Below, one piece after another: positions 32,519 through 40,188 of a DNA stretch of 64,000 nt. This DNA is from Streptomyces collinus (lineage in GTDB: Bacteria; Actinomycetota; Actinomycetes; Streptomycetales; Streptomycetaceae): positions 3,968,001 to 4,032,000 of the forward strand of contig NZ_CP133771.1 in assembly GCF_031348265.1 (NCBI RefSeq). The letters run 5' to 3'. The notes beneath the pieces are model-generated. The model was not told the origin of the DNA and did no database searches. It worked only from the letters and a program-made list of their open reading frames with translations. Position 1 is the first letter of the stretch; the number at the start of each line of letters is the position of its first letter. Position numbers and translations under genes: made by a program.

Positions 32519-34558
32519 TCACGCCCCCACGACCACCCGCTGCTCCTCTCCCTCCGCCAGCCGCTCGGCCTGTTCCGCCGTCGCCTTCTCGGCCAGGGCG
32601 TTGACGGCCGTGTTGAAGCGCTCCATCGACGTGGGGCGGTCGGGGCCCAGCACGTACTCCTTGAGGACGCGGCGCTCTGGTGCCATCGGGTCGTGCGCCG
32701 GCTCGCGGACCGACCGGAGGATCTCCGGCAGGCGGGTGCAGTCCCGGTCGAGGAGATAGGCACCCCCGGCGGTGGTGTAGGCCGCCCGGAAGTCCTGGTC
32801 GGGCAGGTCGTTCGCGTTGGTCAGGACGTACGGCTTGAGGCTCGCCACGAAGTCCGCGACGACCGACGAGACATCGCTGATGAGCATGTCGGCCTGGTCG
32901 AAGCACGCGTACAGCGTGGGCAGTTGCCTGATGATCACCTGGTGCCGGACCGGCCCCCGGCTCTCCCAGAAGAGCCGGTGCCACTCGGCCCGCAGCTCGT
33001 GCCACTCCGCCTCCCCGTCCCCGGCGGGGACCCGCGCATCGCGCAGCTGCTGGGCGTCGTCGCCGGTGAGCCGCCCGGACAGTTCGCCGAGCCGGGCCTG
33101 GATCTCCGCGAGCCGCGGCCGGGCGGCGGCGATCACGGCCTCGGCCTCCTGGGCGTCCCGGGCGTCCCGCCGCTCGTTGTCGGCGCGCAGCAGCTCCCGC
33201 ACGGCCCGGTCCGCCTCGGCCGCCGCCCGGGAGCGCTTGCCGGTGAGGGGGTGCGGCTTGTAGAGGACACGGACGTTCTCGGCGAGCAGCCTCTCGACCA
33301 GCGCCACGCCCATCGGGATCAGCGACGTGTGGCAGTCGTCGTCGCTCCAGCCCTCCCAGGTCGGCGCGTACAGCACGGTCGGCACCGGCCCCGGCACGTG
33401 GTCGGCGTGCAGCCGGATCGACGACAGCTGCGGGCGGCCCACCTCGACGATCGCCGAGTCGCTGATGGCGTGCCGCACCCGCTGGTAGCGGTCGCGCCCG
33501 GCCCGCCCGGCCACCCAGATCTCGTCGTACACCTTGCTCACCCGGTTGCTGCTGGCGAGCTTGTCGCTGTCGCCGTGCCCGATGAACACGTGCTTGGCCT
33601 CGGCGACGCGCAGCATGTGCACGTTCTTGCCCGCGTTGCCCGGGTAGAGGACGACCCGCAGCTCGGGCAGCTCCAGCTGCGCCACGTCGTCGGCCTTCGG
33701 CACGCACACGACCGGGATCGACGTACGGCCCAGGTAGCGGAACGAGGCCCGCTCCCGCAGGATGATCAGCGGCCGCCGGTCGAGCTGCTCCAGCGTCTCG
33801 ATCCACATATTGACCTGGTACATGAAGTCCCGGGACACGGACGCGAAACTGAAGTACAGCGCCACCTCCGGCCGGTACCCCGCGAGTTGCCGGTTGAGTT
33901 CGGCGATCACCTCGTCGTCCGGCGGCATCCGGCGGGCCCGGCGCAGCTGCCCGAGCAGCGCCGCCACGGCCGCGACCGCCAGCCCGGCGGTGACTGCGAA
34001 CCCGATGCCGGCGGGCTGCCACGCCCCGGCCGCGAGCGCGGTGAGGAGCCCGGCGTGGGCCGGCAGGTCGAGATGCAGCAGCTTGCGCAGGAAGCGCCGG
34101 TAGAGGAGCGCGGGCGGCGACTGCGGGATGCCCGCCCCGCTCATGTCGAGGTTGCGCACCACGACCGGCAGCACACGGCGCCGCCGGATGGCGTGATGCA
34201 CCGCCGTGTACAGGATCACCAGGCCGAGGTGGACGCTGAACACGGCCAGCGCGGCCACCAGCACCGCGCCCGGCGCGTCCATCCGGTCGGCCAGCGCGAG
34301 CAGCATCACCGTCCGCACGGCGAACCGCATCGTGCGGGTCAGCTGCAACGCGGCCAGCCGCCGCACGAAGGCGGGAGCGCGCGTGTGCAGCACCTCGTCC
34401 ACGGCGTACGTCACGGCCGAGGCGGCGGCGAACCCCCACAGCGAGGGGAGCAGCGCGAAAACGGGCAGTGCGGCGAATCCGGCGGCGAACAGGAACACGA
34501 GAAAGAGGTCGGTCTTCCCACGCACACGCAGGACACCGCACAGCCAACGGAACGTCAT
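32519..34558 (-). CDS. CDP-glycerol:glycerophosphotransferase-family membrane protein
   Basis: 679 residues from ATG 34558 (AGAGGAATCC upstream). The first ~200 residues have several hydrophobic helices (LFLVFLFAAGFAALPVFALL, VLVAALAVFSVHLGLVILYT and others). The C-terminal ~400 residues carry glycerophosphotransferase features: VFIGHGDSDKLASSN, VLYAPTWEGW, YKPHPLTG and ADMLISDVSSVVADF. These match enzymes that make poly(glycerol-phosphate) wall polymers. The gene stands alone, without tag genes, so the acceptor is unknown. A long charged helical insert lies at about 470-560. Confidence 0.85.
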   Translation of the reverse strand: MTFRWLCGVLRVRGKTDLFLVFLFAAGFAALPVFALLPSLWGFAAASAVTYAVDEVLHTRAPAFVRRLAALQLTRTMRFAVRTVMLLALADRMDAPGAVLVAALAVFSVHLGLVILYTAVHHAIRRRRVLPVVVRNLDMSGAGIPQSPPALLYRRFLRKLLHLDLPAHAGLLTALAAGAWQPAGIGFAVTAGLAVAAVAALLGQLRRARRMPPDDEVIAELNRQLAGYRPEVALYFSFASVSRDFMYQVNMWIETLEQLDRRPLIILRERASFRYLGRTSIPVVCVPKADDVAQLELPELRVVLYPGNAGKNVHMLRVAEAKHVFIGHGDSDKLASSNRVSKVYDEIWVAGRAGRDRYQRVRHAISDSAIVEVGRPQLSSIRLHADHVPGPVPTVLYAPTWEGWSDDDCHTSLIPMGVALVERLLAENVRVLYKPHPLTGKRSRAAAEADRAVRELLRADNERRDARDAQEAEAVIAAARPRLAEIQARLGELSGRLTGDDAQQLRDARVPAGDGEAEWHELRAEWHRLFWESRGPVRHQVIIRQLPTLYACFDQADMLISDVSSVVADFVASLKPYVLTNANDLPDQDFRAAYTTAGGAYLLDRDCTRLPEILRSVREPAHDPMAPERRVLKEYVLGPDRPTSMERFNTAVNALAEKATAEQAERLAEGEEQRVVVGA

Positions 34559-34873
34559 AAGACAGGATTCCTCTGGGGAAAGGATGTGATTTCCGGAGTG
34601 GCGTGCGGTGGGGCGAACGCCGGCGTATGCGCGATACGCCTGTTCGACGGTGGTGGAGGGCGAATGGTTGTACATCCTCCGTTGGCTATTACTTCACCGT
34701 GACTTCGGCTCCCGGTTGACCTGCCGCACGCGCGCCCGCAACGCCTCCCGCGCGGGCAACGACCGCAGCACGTCGGTGAGTTGCTCGGCCGTCCTTCGAA
34801 CTCCTCACGGCTTCAGCCCTCTCGCCTGAGAAGTCTCTGGCCCTCCTCGATGCGATGGCGCAGGATTACGACC
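34559..34873. other. Intergenic region with a possible minus-strand coding remnant
   Basis: 315 bases between the glycerophosphotransferase start and the DUF397 gene. On the minus strand 34801-34694 reads VRRTAEQLTDVLRSLPAREA then LRARVRQVNREPKSR and stop. It looks protein-like but has no start codon at its 5' end and a stop just before it, so it may be the tail of a lost gene. Nothing else was recognised. Confidence 0.3.
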
Positions 34874-35065
34874 ATGAGGAACATGCCTGAGTGGTACAAG
34901 TCCAGCTACAGCGGCGGCACCGGCGACAACTGCCTGGAAGTCACCCAGGCACTTCCTGGCGTCATCCCCGTCCGCGACTCCAAGACCCCCCACGGCCCGA
35001 AGCTCGTGTTCCGGGCCACGGCCTGGTCCGCGTTCGTCGAGAACCTCAAGGGCGAGACGGCCTGA
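34874..35065 (+). CDS. DUF397 protein
   Basis: 63 residues; ATG 34874 and ATG 34883 are both possible. It shows the DUF397 pattern WYKSSYSGGTGDNCLEVT, VRDSKTPHGPKLVF and WSAFVENLK. DUF397 proteins normally sit beside an Xre/Scr1-type HTH regulator as a toxin-antitoxin-like or developmental pair. No such partner is adjacent here; the HTH protein at 35276 is of another kind. Confidence 0.85.
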   Translation: MRNMPEWYKSSYSGGTGDNCLEVTQALPGVIPVRDSKTPHGPKLVFRATAWSAFVENLKGETA

Positions 35066-35104
35066 GCTTCGGGACCCGGGCTTCGAGCCCTCTTTTCAAG
35101 GAAT

Positions 35105-35135
35105 GGGTGGAGGGCCTCAACCCGCCCTCCCACCC
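35105..35135 (+). terminator. Terminator-like hairpin after the DUF397 gene
   Basis: GGGTGGAGGG pairs with CCCTCCCACCC (one bulged base) around a 10-nt loop, 40 bases after the stop. Confidence 0.5.
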
Positions 35136-35160
35136 CGAGAGTTGACGCGACGCGTCCGGC

Positions 35161-35242
35161 TTGCCACGGACAGTCACGTACCTCTAACGTTCCCTGCACA
35201 AAGCAACAGCCCCCGCCCGGTGCGCCAACACCTGCGGGGGCT
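35161..35242 (+). promoter_or_regulatory. Promoter and leader hairpin upstream of the HTH/zinc protein
   Basis: TTGCCA (35161-35166), 18 bases, TAACGT (35185-35190) form a plausible promoter. The transcribed leader then contains AGCCCCCGC...GCGGGGGCT (35208-35216 / 35234-35242), a 9-bp stem with a 17-nt loop, ending ~33 bases before the start codon at 35276. It could act as an attenuator or merely protect the message. Confidence 0.4.
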
Positions 35243-35275
35243 TAACCAGAGATCGACGGCTGAAAGACCGATCCC

Positions 35276-36130
35276 ATGGCTGAGTCCAAGCTTAGTGCTG
35301 CCTCCCCGCCGCTGCATCCAATGGCGAACCCCGGCTACGGCAAACGCACGACCCCCGACCAACTCCCCCGAACAAAACACGACTTCGCCCACCTACCGCC
35401 CCGCGAAGCCGCCATCGCCACGTACCTCGACCGACTCCCCGACGGCGCGGACATCTCCGTGAAGACGCTGGCCAAGCAACTGCCCTACGGACAGTGCGCC
35501 CTCGGCACCGCCCTCAACCGCATCCAGCAGGCAGGCCATCTGCGCCGAGGCCGGGAGTGCGTGACGGCCGACGACGGCAGCTCCCGCTGGATCACCCGAA
35601 CGTGGTTCACCCGTACCGCCCGGGATGACGACTGGTGGACCGCCTTCACCCGCGGCGACGTACCGCAGCCGCAGGCAGCGCGCCCTACCCGCTCCCGGGC
35701 CCACATCCTCCTCGCCGCCCTCGGCCGCACCGCGCCCGTGCTGTCCCTCTCCGAGGCGGACTGCGCAACCCTGGCTCCCCTCGTGACGGAGTGGTTCGAG
35801 CGGGGCGCCTCGGAGGACGACGTACTGCGTGCGCTCACCGCCGGCCTGCCGACGCCCGTCCACCACCCCGCCGCCCTGGTCCGCAACCGCCTGACCAGCA
35901 AACTCCCGCCTCCACCCGCACCACGTCCGCCCCTACGGGTCCTGGAGTGCGCGAACTGCGGCTCCCCGGGGCGTCCGGAAACCCTGCCAGGGGGCCGTTG
36001 CAGCGCCTGCCGGGGCGAACGCGCCCCCGCGCAACCCCCTGCACCTCTGTCCGCCCCCACGATCCACGACCGTGCGGCCGGGATCCGCGCCGCGATGTCC
36101 CAACGACGACAAGAGAAGGCATCCACATGA
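35276..36130 (+). CDS. Helix-turn-helix protein with C-terminal CxxC zinc motif
   Basis: 284 residues; an internal ATG (MANPGYGKR, residue 16) is an alternative start. Residues ~40-105 look like a winged helix (LPPREAAIATYLDRLPDGAD, TLAKQLPYGQCALGTALNRI, QQAGHLRRGR). The C-terminal part has ECANCG...GGRCSACRG, a four-cysteine zinc ribbon. It is a likely DNA-binding protein common in Streptomyces accessory regions; target unknown. It overlaps the Uma2 remnant start (ATGA-type, 4 bases). Confidence 0.75.
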   Translation: MAESKLSAASPPLHPMANPGYGKRTTPDQLPRTKHDFAHLPPREAAIATYLDRLPDGADISVKTLAKQLPYGQCALGTALNRIQQAGHLRRGRECVTADDGSSRWITRTWFTRTARDDDWWTAFTRGDVPQPQAARPTRSRAHILLAALGRTAPVLSLSEADCATLAPLVTEWFERGASEDDVLRALTAGLPTPVHHPAALVRNRLTSKLPPPPAPRPPLRVLECANCGSPGRPETLPGGRCSACRGERAPAQPPAPLSAPTIHDRAAGIRAAMSQRRQEKAST

Positions 36131-36620
36131 CGGCTCTGCCCATCGAGGACTTCGAGGATCTGGCCGACGCAGCCCCGGACCACGTACGGCTCGAGTACAT
36201 CGACGGACGGGCCCGCACGAAGGACCCGCTCAGTGTCGAGGACTTCGAAGAGCTGGAGCGCCGCGCCCCGGAGACCGTGCGGCTGGAGTACATCAACGGA
36301 AAATAGAGGTCAAGGCCATGCCGGACGGCAACCATCGGGAGATCTTCGTCTGGCTGCAGGAACAGTGCATGCAACATCGTCCTGACCTCCGCGTGTACGG
36401 GGAGTCCGGCGTCCGGACCGAGGCCTACCAAAAGGGGCGGGCCCGCACCGACGGCGCCGTCGCGCTCAAGGGCCACTTCAAGGGCCACGGTGAATGGTCA
36501 CAGCCCCGAGACGGCCGGTACCAGCAAAAGGCCGCTCATTCCTGGGGCAGCCCGGTCGAGCTGCCGGAGCCTCTCAGGTTCACCCTGGACACCGAAGAGC
36601 TCAAGGATTACGCCGACTGA
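36127..36620 (+). pseudogene. Uma2 (DUF820) family endonuclease, frameshifted and internally deleted
   Basis: Frame 1 (36127-36306) gives 59 residues ending LEYINGK then TAG. Shifting one base at the A-run near 36300 continues as IEVKAMPDGNHREIFVWLQE up to GHGEW, and then jumps to SQPRDGRYQQ and WGSPVELPEPLRFTLDTEEL. Intact Uma2 proteins have ~60-70 residues between these parts, including the VEVTS...D...K...Y catalytic region, which is absent here. The first 59 residues also hold a duplication: IEDFEDLADAAPDHVRLEYI and VEDFEELERRAPETVRLEYI. The product is almost certainly inactive. Confidence 0.75.
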
Positions 36621-36633
36621 GGACAATGGAGTC

Positions 36634-37203
36634 ATGAACCACGCCCAGCTGACCGCCCTAGGCCGCGCCCTCCGTCTCCTCGGTGAGCACGGGGAGGCCC
36701 TCACCGCCGACACCCCGGACGCCAAGCTGCACGAGGTCAAGGCCGATCTGAAGCGCGCGCTGGACCTGCTGGAGGAGAGCGTCTCGAACGCCGCGCCCAC
36801 CACCCGCTGCCCCGAGCACCCGAACGGCCCGGTCGACGAGGCCGCCCCCGACCTGTGCCTGCTGTGCGAGACGCGGCGCAGGACCGCCCGCCGAAACGAG
36901 TTCAACGGGCCCGCCCCCCAGCACCGGCCCGTCGAACCCGCGCCGTCCCGCTACGGCGTGAGCGGCGACCGCCCCCAGCCCCAGCAGCGCTGGCTGGCGG
37001 AGCTGTGGAACGGCCAGACGTGGCAGCTGTGCGGCACCCCGCGCCGGGACCGCCGCGAGGCGGAGCTGTTCATCAACGCCCAGCGCAAGGCGCCCCGGGC
37101 CGCCATGGCGTACCGGCTGGTGCACGAGTTCACCGACTACGAGGTGCTGCGGGTGTGGGGGACGCCCGTGCGGGTCGACATCGAGCCGATGGGCAACCTC
37201 TAG
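36634..37203 (+). CDS. Hypothetical protein with zinc-ribbon-like cysteines
   Basis: 189 residues from ATG 36634. The helical N-terminus (LTALGRALRLLGEHGEALTA) is followed by TRCPEHPNGP and LCLLCETRRR, which could bind zinc. The C-terminal ~80 residues (RWLAELWNGQTWQLCGTPRR) are more structured. I do not recognise the family. It starts 14 bases after the Uma2 remnant, in the same direction. Confidence 0.7.
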   Translation: MNHAQLTALGRALRLLGEHGEALTADTPDAKLHEVKADLKRALDLLEESVSNAAPTTRCPEHPNGPVDEAAPDLCLLCETRRRTARRNEFNGPAPQHRPVEPAPSRYGVSGDRPQPQQRWLAELWNGQTWQLCGTPRRDRREAELFINAQRKAPRAAMAYRLVHEFTDYEVLRVWGTPVRVDIEPMGNL

Positions 37204-37207
37204 GCCC

Positions 37208-38764
37208 CTACAGCAGCGGCAGGGGCAGGAACTCGTGCCCCTCCCACAGCCGCCGCGACCGCTCCTCCGGGTACGCCGTGACCATCGGCTCCGCGTCCAG
37301 CACCTGCACCAGCCGCTGCTCGTCGTCGTAGGCCGGCCAGCCCGGGTCGCCCGTCCTCGCGAACGCCGTCCAGGACGCGCGGAAGCGGGACGACAGCGCG
37401 AGGGCCTCGGCGGAAGGCTCCGCACCCGCGAACAGCAGCAGCCCCAGGTCAGCGCCGTACGTGCCGAACAGCAGCGGGATGTCCAGACCGTGGCAGGCGC
37501 CGAGCGCGCCGCCGTTGCCCGGGGCGGACCAGGTCAGTTCGTAGACGTGGGCGCGCCCGCCGCCCGCTCGCTGGGCCTCGGCCAGGTGCAGGGACGGCAT
37601 GTTGAACAGCCAGTCCGTCTGGACGCGTTCGTAGAGCTCGCTCGGGGAGGCGTCGGGGAAGGAGGCACGGTAGGCCTGTTCGCCGTCGGGCCCGGGGGCG
37701 AACAGGCGCAGGGCCGAGGCCGCCCTCTCGTCGGTGATCCGGCCCAGCTGGCCCGCCATGGCGATGAACAGGCGGTACTCGTCGCGGTTGTGGCCGACGA
37801 GGAGGTCGACGTCCTTCGCCGAACCGGCCGCCAGTGCCTGCCACGGGGTGGTCGGCAGGACCTCGCCGTCGACCACCGGGGAGAAGGGCGTGACCGTGGG
37901 TGCCGCCTGGCCCCAGCGGTCGACGCGCTGGAGCATCTTGGCGCTGAGTGTCTCGCCCGCCGAGGTCAGCCGGTGCGGAGCGATCGTGGAGAGGTCGGCC
38001 ACGGTGGGGCGCAGGCCCAGCTCGGCGGCGAGGGCGGTGCCGATGTCCCGGGCCAGGGCGTCGGAGAAGAAGGTCCCCGGCACGCTCTGGGCGATCGCCC
38101 GCCGGAACAGGCCGGCGGTGCGCGGCATGGAGAGCAGCGAGGCGACCGAACCGGCACCGGCCGACTCCCCGAAGACCGTGACCTGGCCGGGATCCCCGCC
38201 GAAGGACTCGATGTTGTCCCGCACCCACTCCAGCGCGGCCACCTGGTCGAGCAGTCCGCGGTTGGCGGGAGCGCCCTCGATGAACGCGAAACCCTCCATG
38301 CCCACGCGGTAGTTGAGGGACACGACCACCACGTCGCCCTCGGTGGCGATGTGCCGGGCGTCGTAGCCGGGGCTGCCGGAGTGGCCGAGCTTGTAGGCGC
38401 CGCCGTAGATCCACACCATCACCGGCCGGCGGGCCGCCGGGTCGGGTTCGGGCGTCCAGACGTTGACCGTGAGCCACTCGTCGCCCTCGGGTACGTCGAG
38501 CAGGCCCGGGCCACCCAGGTTGCCGAGATCCTGCGGGGGCGGCGGGCCGAAGGCGTGGGCGTCGCGTATGCCGTCCCAGGGGTGGGCGGGGCGGGGTGCC
38601 ATGAAGCGGGCCTCGCCCACCGGGGGTGCGGCGAACGGGATGCCGCGGTAGACCGCGAGTCCCTCCTCCCTCCGGCCGCGCACCGCACCGGCGGTCGTGC
38701 GGACCACCGGTGCGGGCTCTTCCGAAGGGCCGCCCGCCGACGGGCGGGACTCGGTCGTCGTCAT
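37208..38764 (-). CDS. Type-B carboxylesterase
   Basis: 518 residues. Alpha/beta-hydrolase of the carboxylesterase type-B family: oxyanion region VMVWIYGGAY (the family usually has HGGG), nucleophile elbow FGESAGAGS (Ser about 207), an acidic residue probably in HNRDEYRLF, and His in ACHGLDIPLLFG. There is no signal peptide, so it is cytoplasmic. It hydrolyses esters of unknown identity. GAGGAGATCCAG before ATG is the ribosome binding site. It overlaps nothing but ends 4 bases from the convergent 37203 stop. Confidence 0.92.
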   Translation of the reverse strand: MTTTESRPSAGGPSEEPAPVVRTTAGAVRGRREEGLAVYRGIPFAAPPVGEARFMAPRPAHPWDGIRDAHAFGPPPPQDLGNLGGPGLLDVPEGDEWLTVNVWTPEPDPAARRPVMVWIYGGAYKLGHSGSPGYDARHIATEGDVVVVSLNYRVGMEGFAFIEGAPANRGLLDQVAALEWVRDNIESFGGDPGQVTVFGESAGAGSVASLLSMPRTAGLFRRAIAQSVPGTFFSDALARDIGTALAAELGLRPTVADLSTIAPHRLTSAGETLSAKMLQRVDRWGQAAPTVTPFSPVVDGEVLPTTPWQALAAGSAKDVDLLVGHNRDEYRLFIAMAGQLGRITDERAASALRLFAPGPDGEQAYRASFPDASPSELYERVQTDWLFNMPSLHLAEAQRAGGGRAHVYELTWSAPGNGGALGACHGLDIPLLFGTYGADLGLLLFAGAEPSAEALALSSRFRASWTAFARTGDPGWPAYDDEQRLVQVLDAEPMVTAYPEERSRRLWEGHEFLPLPLL

Positions 38765-38853
38765 CTGGATCTCCTCGCGGATTGCCGGTGAACAGGCGCT
38801 CGGTCAGTGTCCTTGACTGACGCAAGCAGATCCAGAGGCTTCGGTGACGGGTG

Positions 38854-39981
38854 TCAGCTGAGGGTCTTCAGCGACGCCGGGTTGTACGGCGCCAGGTCCT
38901 CGAAGCGGCCGTCGAGCACCTTCCGGGCCCACTCGGGGTCCTGGAGCAGGGCGCGGCCGACGGCGACCATGTCGAACTCGTCGCGCTCGAAGCGGTCGAG
39001 GAGGTTGTCGAGGTCACCGACCTCGGCGCCGTGGCCCTGGAAGGACTTCAGGAAGTCGCCGCCGTCCAGGCCGACCGAGCCGACGGTGATGGTCGGCTTG
39101 CCGGTGAGCTTCTTGGTCCAGCCGGCCAGGTTGAGGTCCGAGTCGTCGAACTCGGGGACCCAGTAGCGGCGGGTGGAGGCGTGGAAGGCGTCGACACCGG
39201 CGGCGGCCAGCGGCGCGAGGATGGACTCCAGCTCCTCCGGCGTCTCGGCGAGACGGGCGCGGTAGGCCTCCTGCTTCCACTGGGAGTAGCGGAAGATGAC
39301 GGGGAAGTCGGCGGAGACGGTCTCACGGACGGCCGCGACGATCTCCTCCGAGAGCTTGGCGCGGGCGACCCGGTCGCCGCCGTAGGCGTCGGTGCGGCGG
39401 TTGGTGCCCTCCCAGAGGAACTGGTCGAGCAGGTAGCCGTGGGCGCCGTGGAGCTCGACGCCGTCGAAGCCGATGCGCTCGGCTGCGGCAGCGGCCTCGG
39501 CGAACGCGCCGATCACGGCGTCGATGTCGGCCTGCGTCATGGCCTTGCCGGTGGGCTCGGTGGCGCCGATGCGCAGGCCGGAGGGGCCGACGGCCGGGGC
39601 GTCGGCGAACGGGGGCTCACCCTCGTTGCGGACCATGCCGATGTGCCACAGCTGCGGCACGATCGTGCCGCCGGCAGCGTGCACCGCCTCGGCGACCTTC
39701 GCCCAGCCCGCGAGCTGCTCCTCGCCGTGGAACCGCGGCACGCTGTCGCTCTGCCCGGCCGACTCGTGGCCGACGTAGGTGCCCTCGGTGACGATCAGGC
39801 CGACTCCGGCGGCGGCGCGCCGCGCGTAGTACGACACGACGTCCTCGCCGGGCACGCCGCCCGGGGAGAACATGCGGGTCATCGGCGCCATCGCGATCCG
39901 GTTGGGAACGGTAAGGCCGCCCAGCGATACGGGCCGGGACAGGATTTCGGCGGCGCGGGAAGCGGAGGCGGCGACAGTCAC
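38854..39981 (-). CDS. Old-yellow-enzyme family NADH:flavin oxidoreductase
   Basis: 375 residues from GTG 39981. FMN-dependent TIM barrel of the OYE class: LTVPNRIAMAPMTRMF, VPQLWHIG, the substrate-binding histidine pair in ELHGAHGYLLDQFLW and the phosphate-binding VAVGRALLQDPEW end. It reduces activated C=C bonds with NAD(P)H; the physiological substrate is unknown. The start is uncertain: the frame runs to 40176, but coding character fades above 39990. Confidence 0.92.
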   Translation of the reverse strand: MTVAASASRAAEILSRPVSLGGLTVPNRIAMAPMTRMFSPGGVPGEDVVSYYARRAAAGVGLIVTEGTYVGHESAGQSDSVPRFHGEEQLAGWAKVAEAVHAAGGTIVPQLWHIGMVRNEGEPPFADAPAVGPSGLRIGATEPTGKAMTQADIDAVIGAFAEAAAAAERIGFDGVELHGAHGYLLDQFLWEGTNRRTDAYGGDRVARAKLSEEIVAAVRETVSADFPVIFRYSQWKQEAYRARLAETPEELESILAPLAAAGVDAFHASTRRYWVPEFDDSDLNLAGWTKKLTGKPTITVGSVGLDGGDFLKSFQGHGAEVGDLDNLLDRFERDEFDMVAVGRALLQDPEWARKVLDGRFEDLAPYNPASLKTLS

Positions 39982-40116
39982 GTGGGGGCTCACTTTCGGA
40001 TACCGGAAGGTATGTGCATACGCATAGGACGTAACCTTCAACCATCCGGCCCCGCCCGGGCCATCCCACCCCGGCTGTGATCCCGGACACCCGCCCCGCA
40101 CGCACCCCGGACACGC

Positions 40117-40160
40117 CCGAGGGCGGCACCCCCTGTCGGAACAGGAAGTGCCGCCCTCGG
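40117..40160 (-). terminator. Terminator after groEL
   Basis: Perfect 13-bp stem CCGAGGGCGGCAC / GTGCCGCCCTCGG around an 18-nt loop, 29 bases beyond the groEL stop. It may also work in the other direction, but no gene on that side needs it. Confidence 0.8.
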
Positions 40161-40188
40161 CAAGGACGTTGATCAACCCTGGGGTCGA

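Noticed and set aside
37235..38791. Plus-strand frame antisense to the carboxylesterase
   Set aside because: The esterase has GESAGAGS and a good ribosome binding site; the antisense has none.
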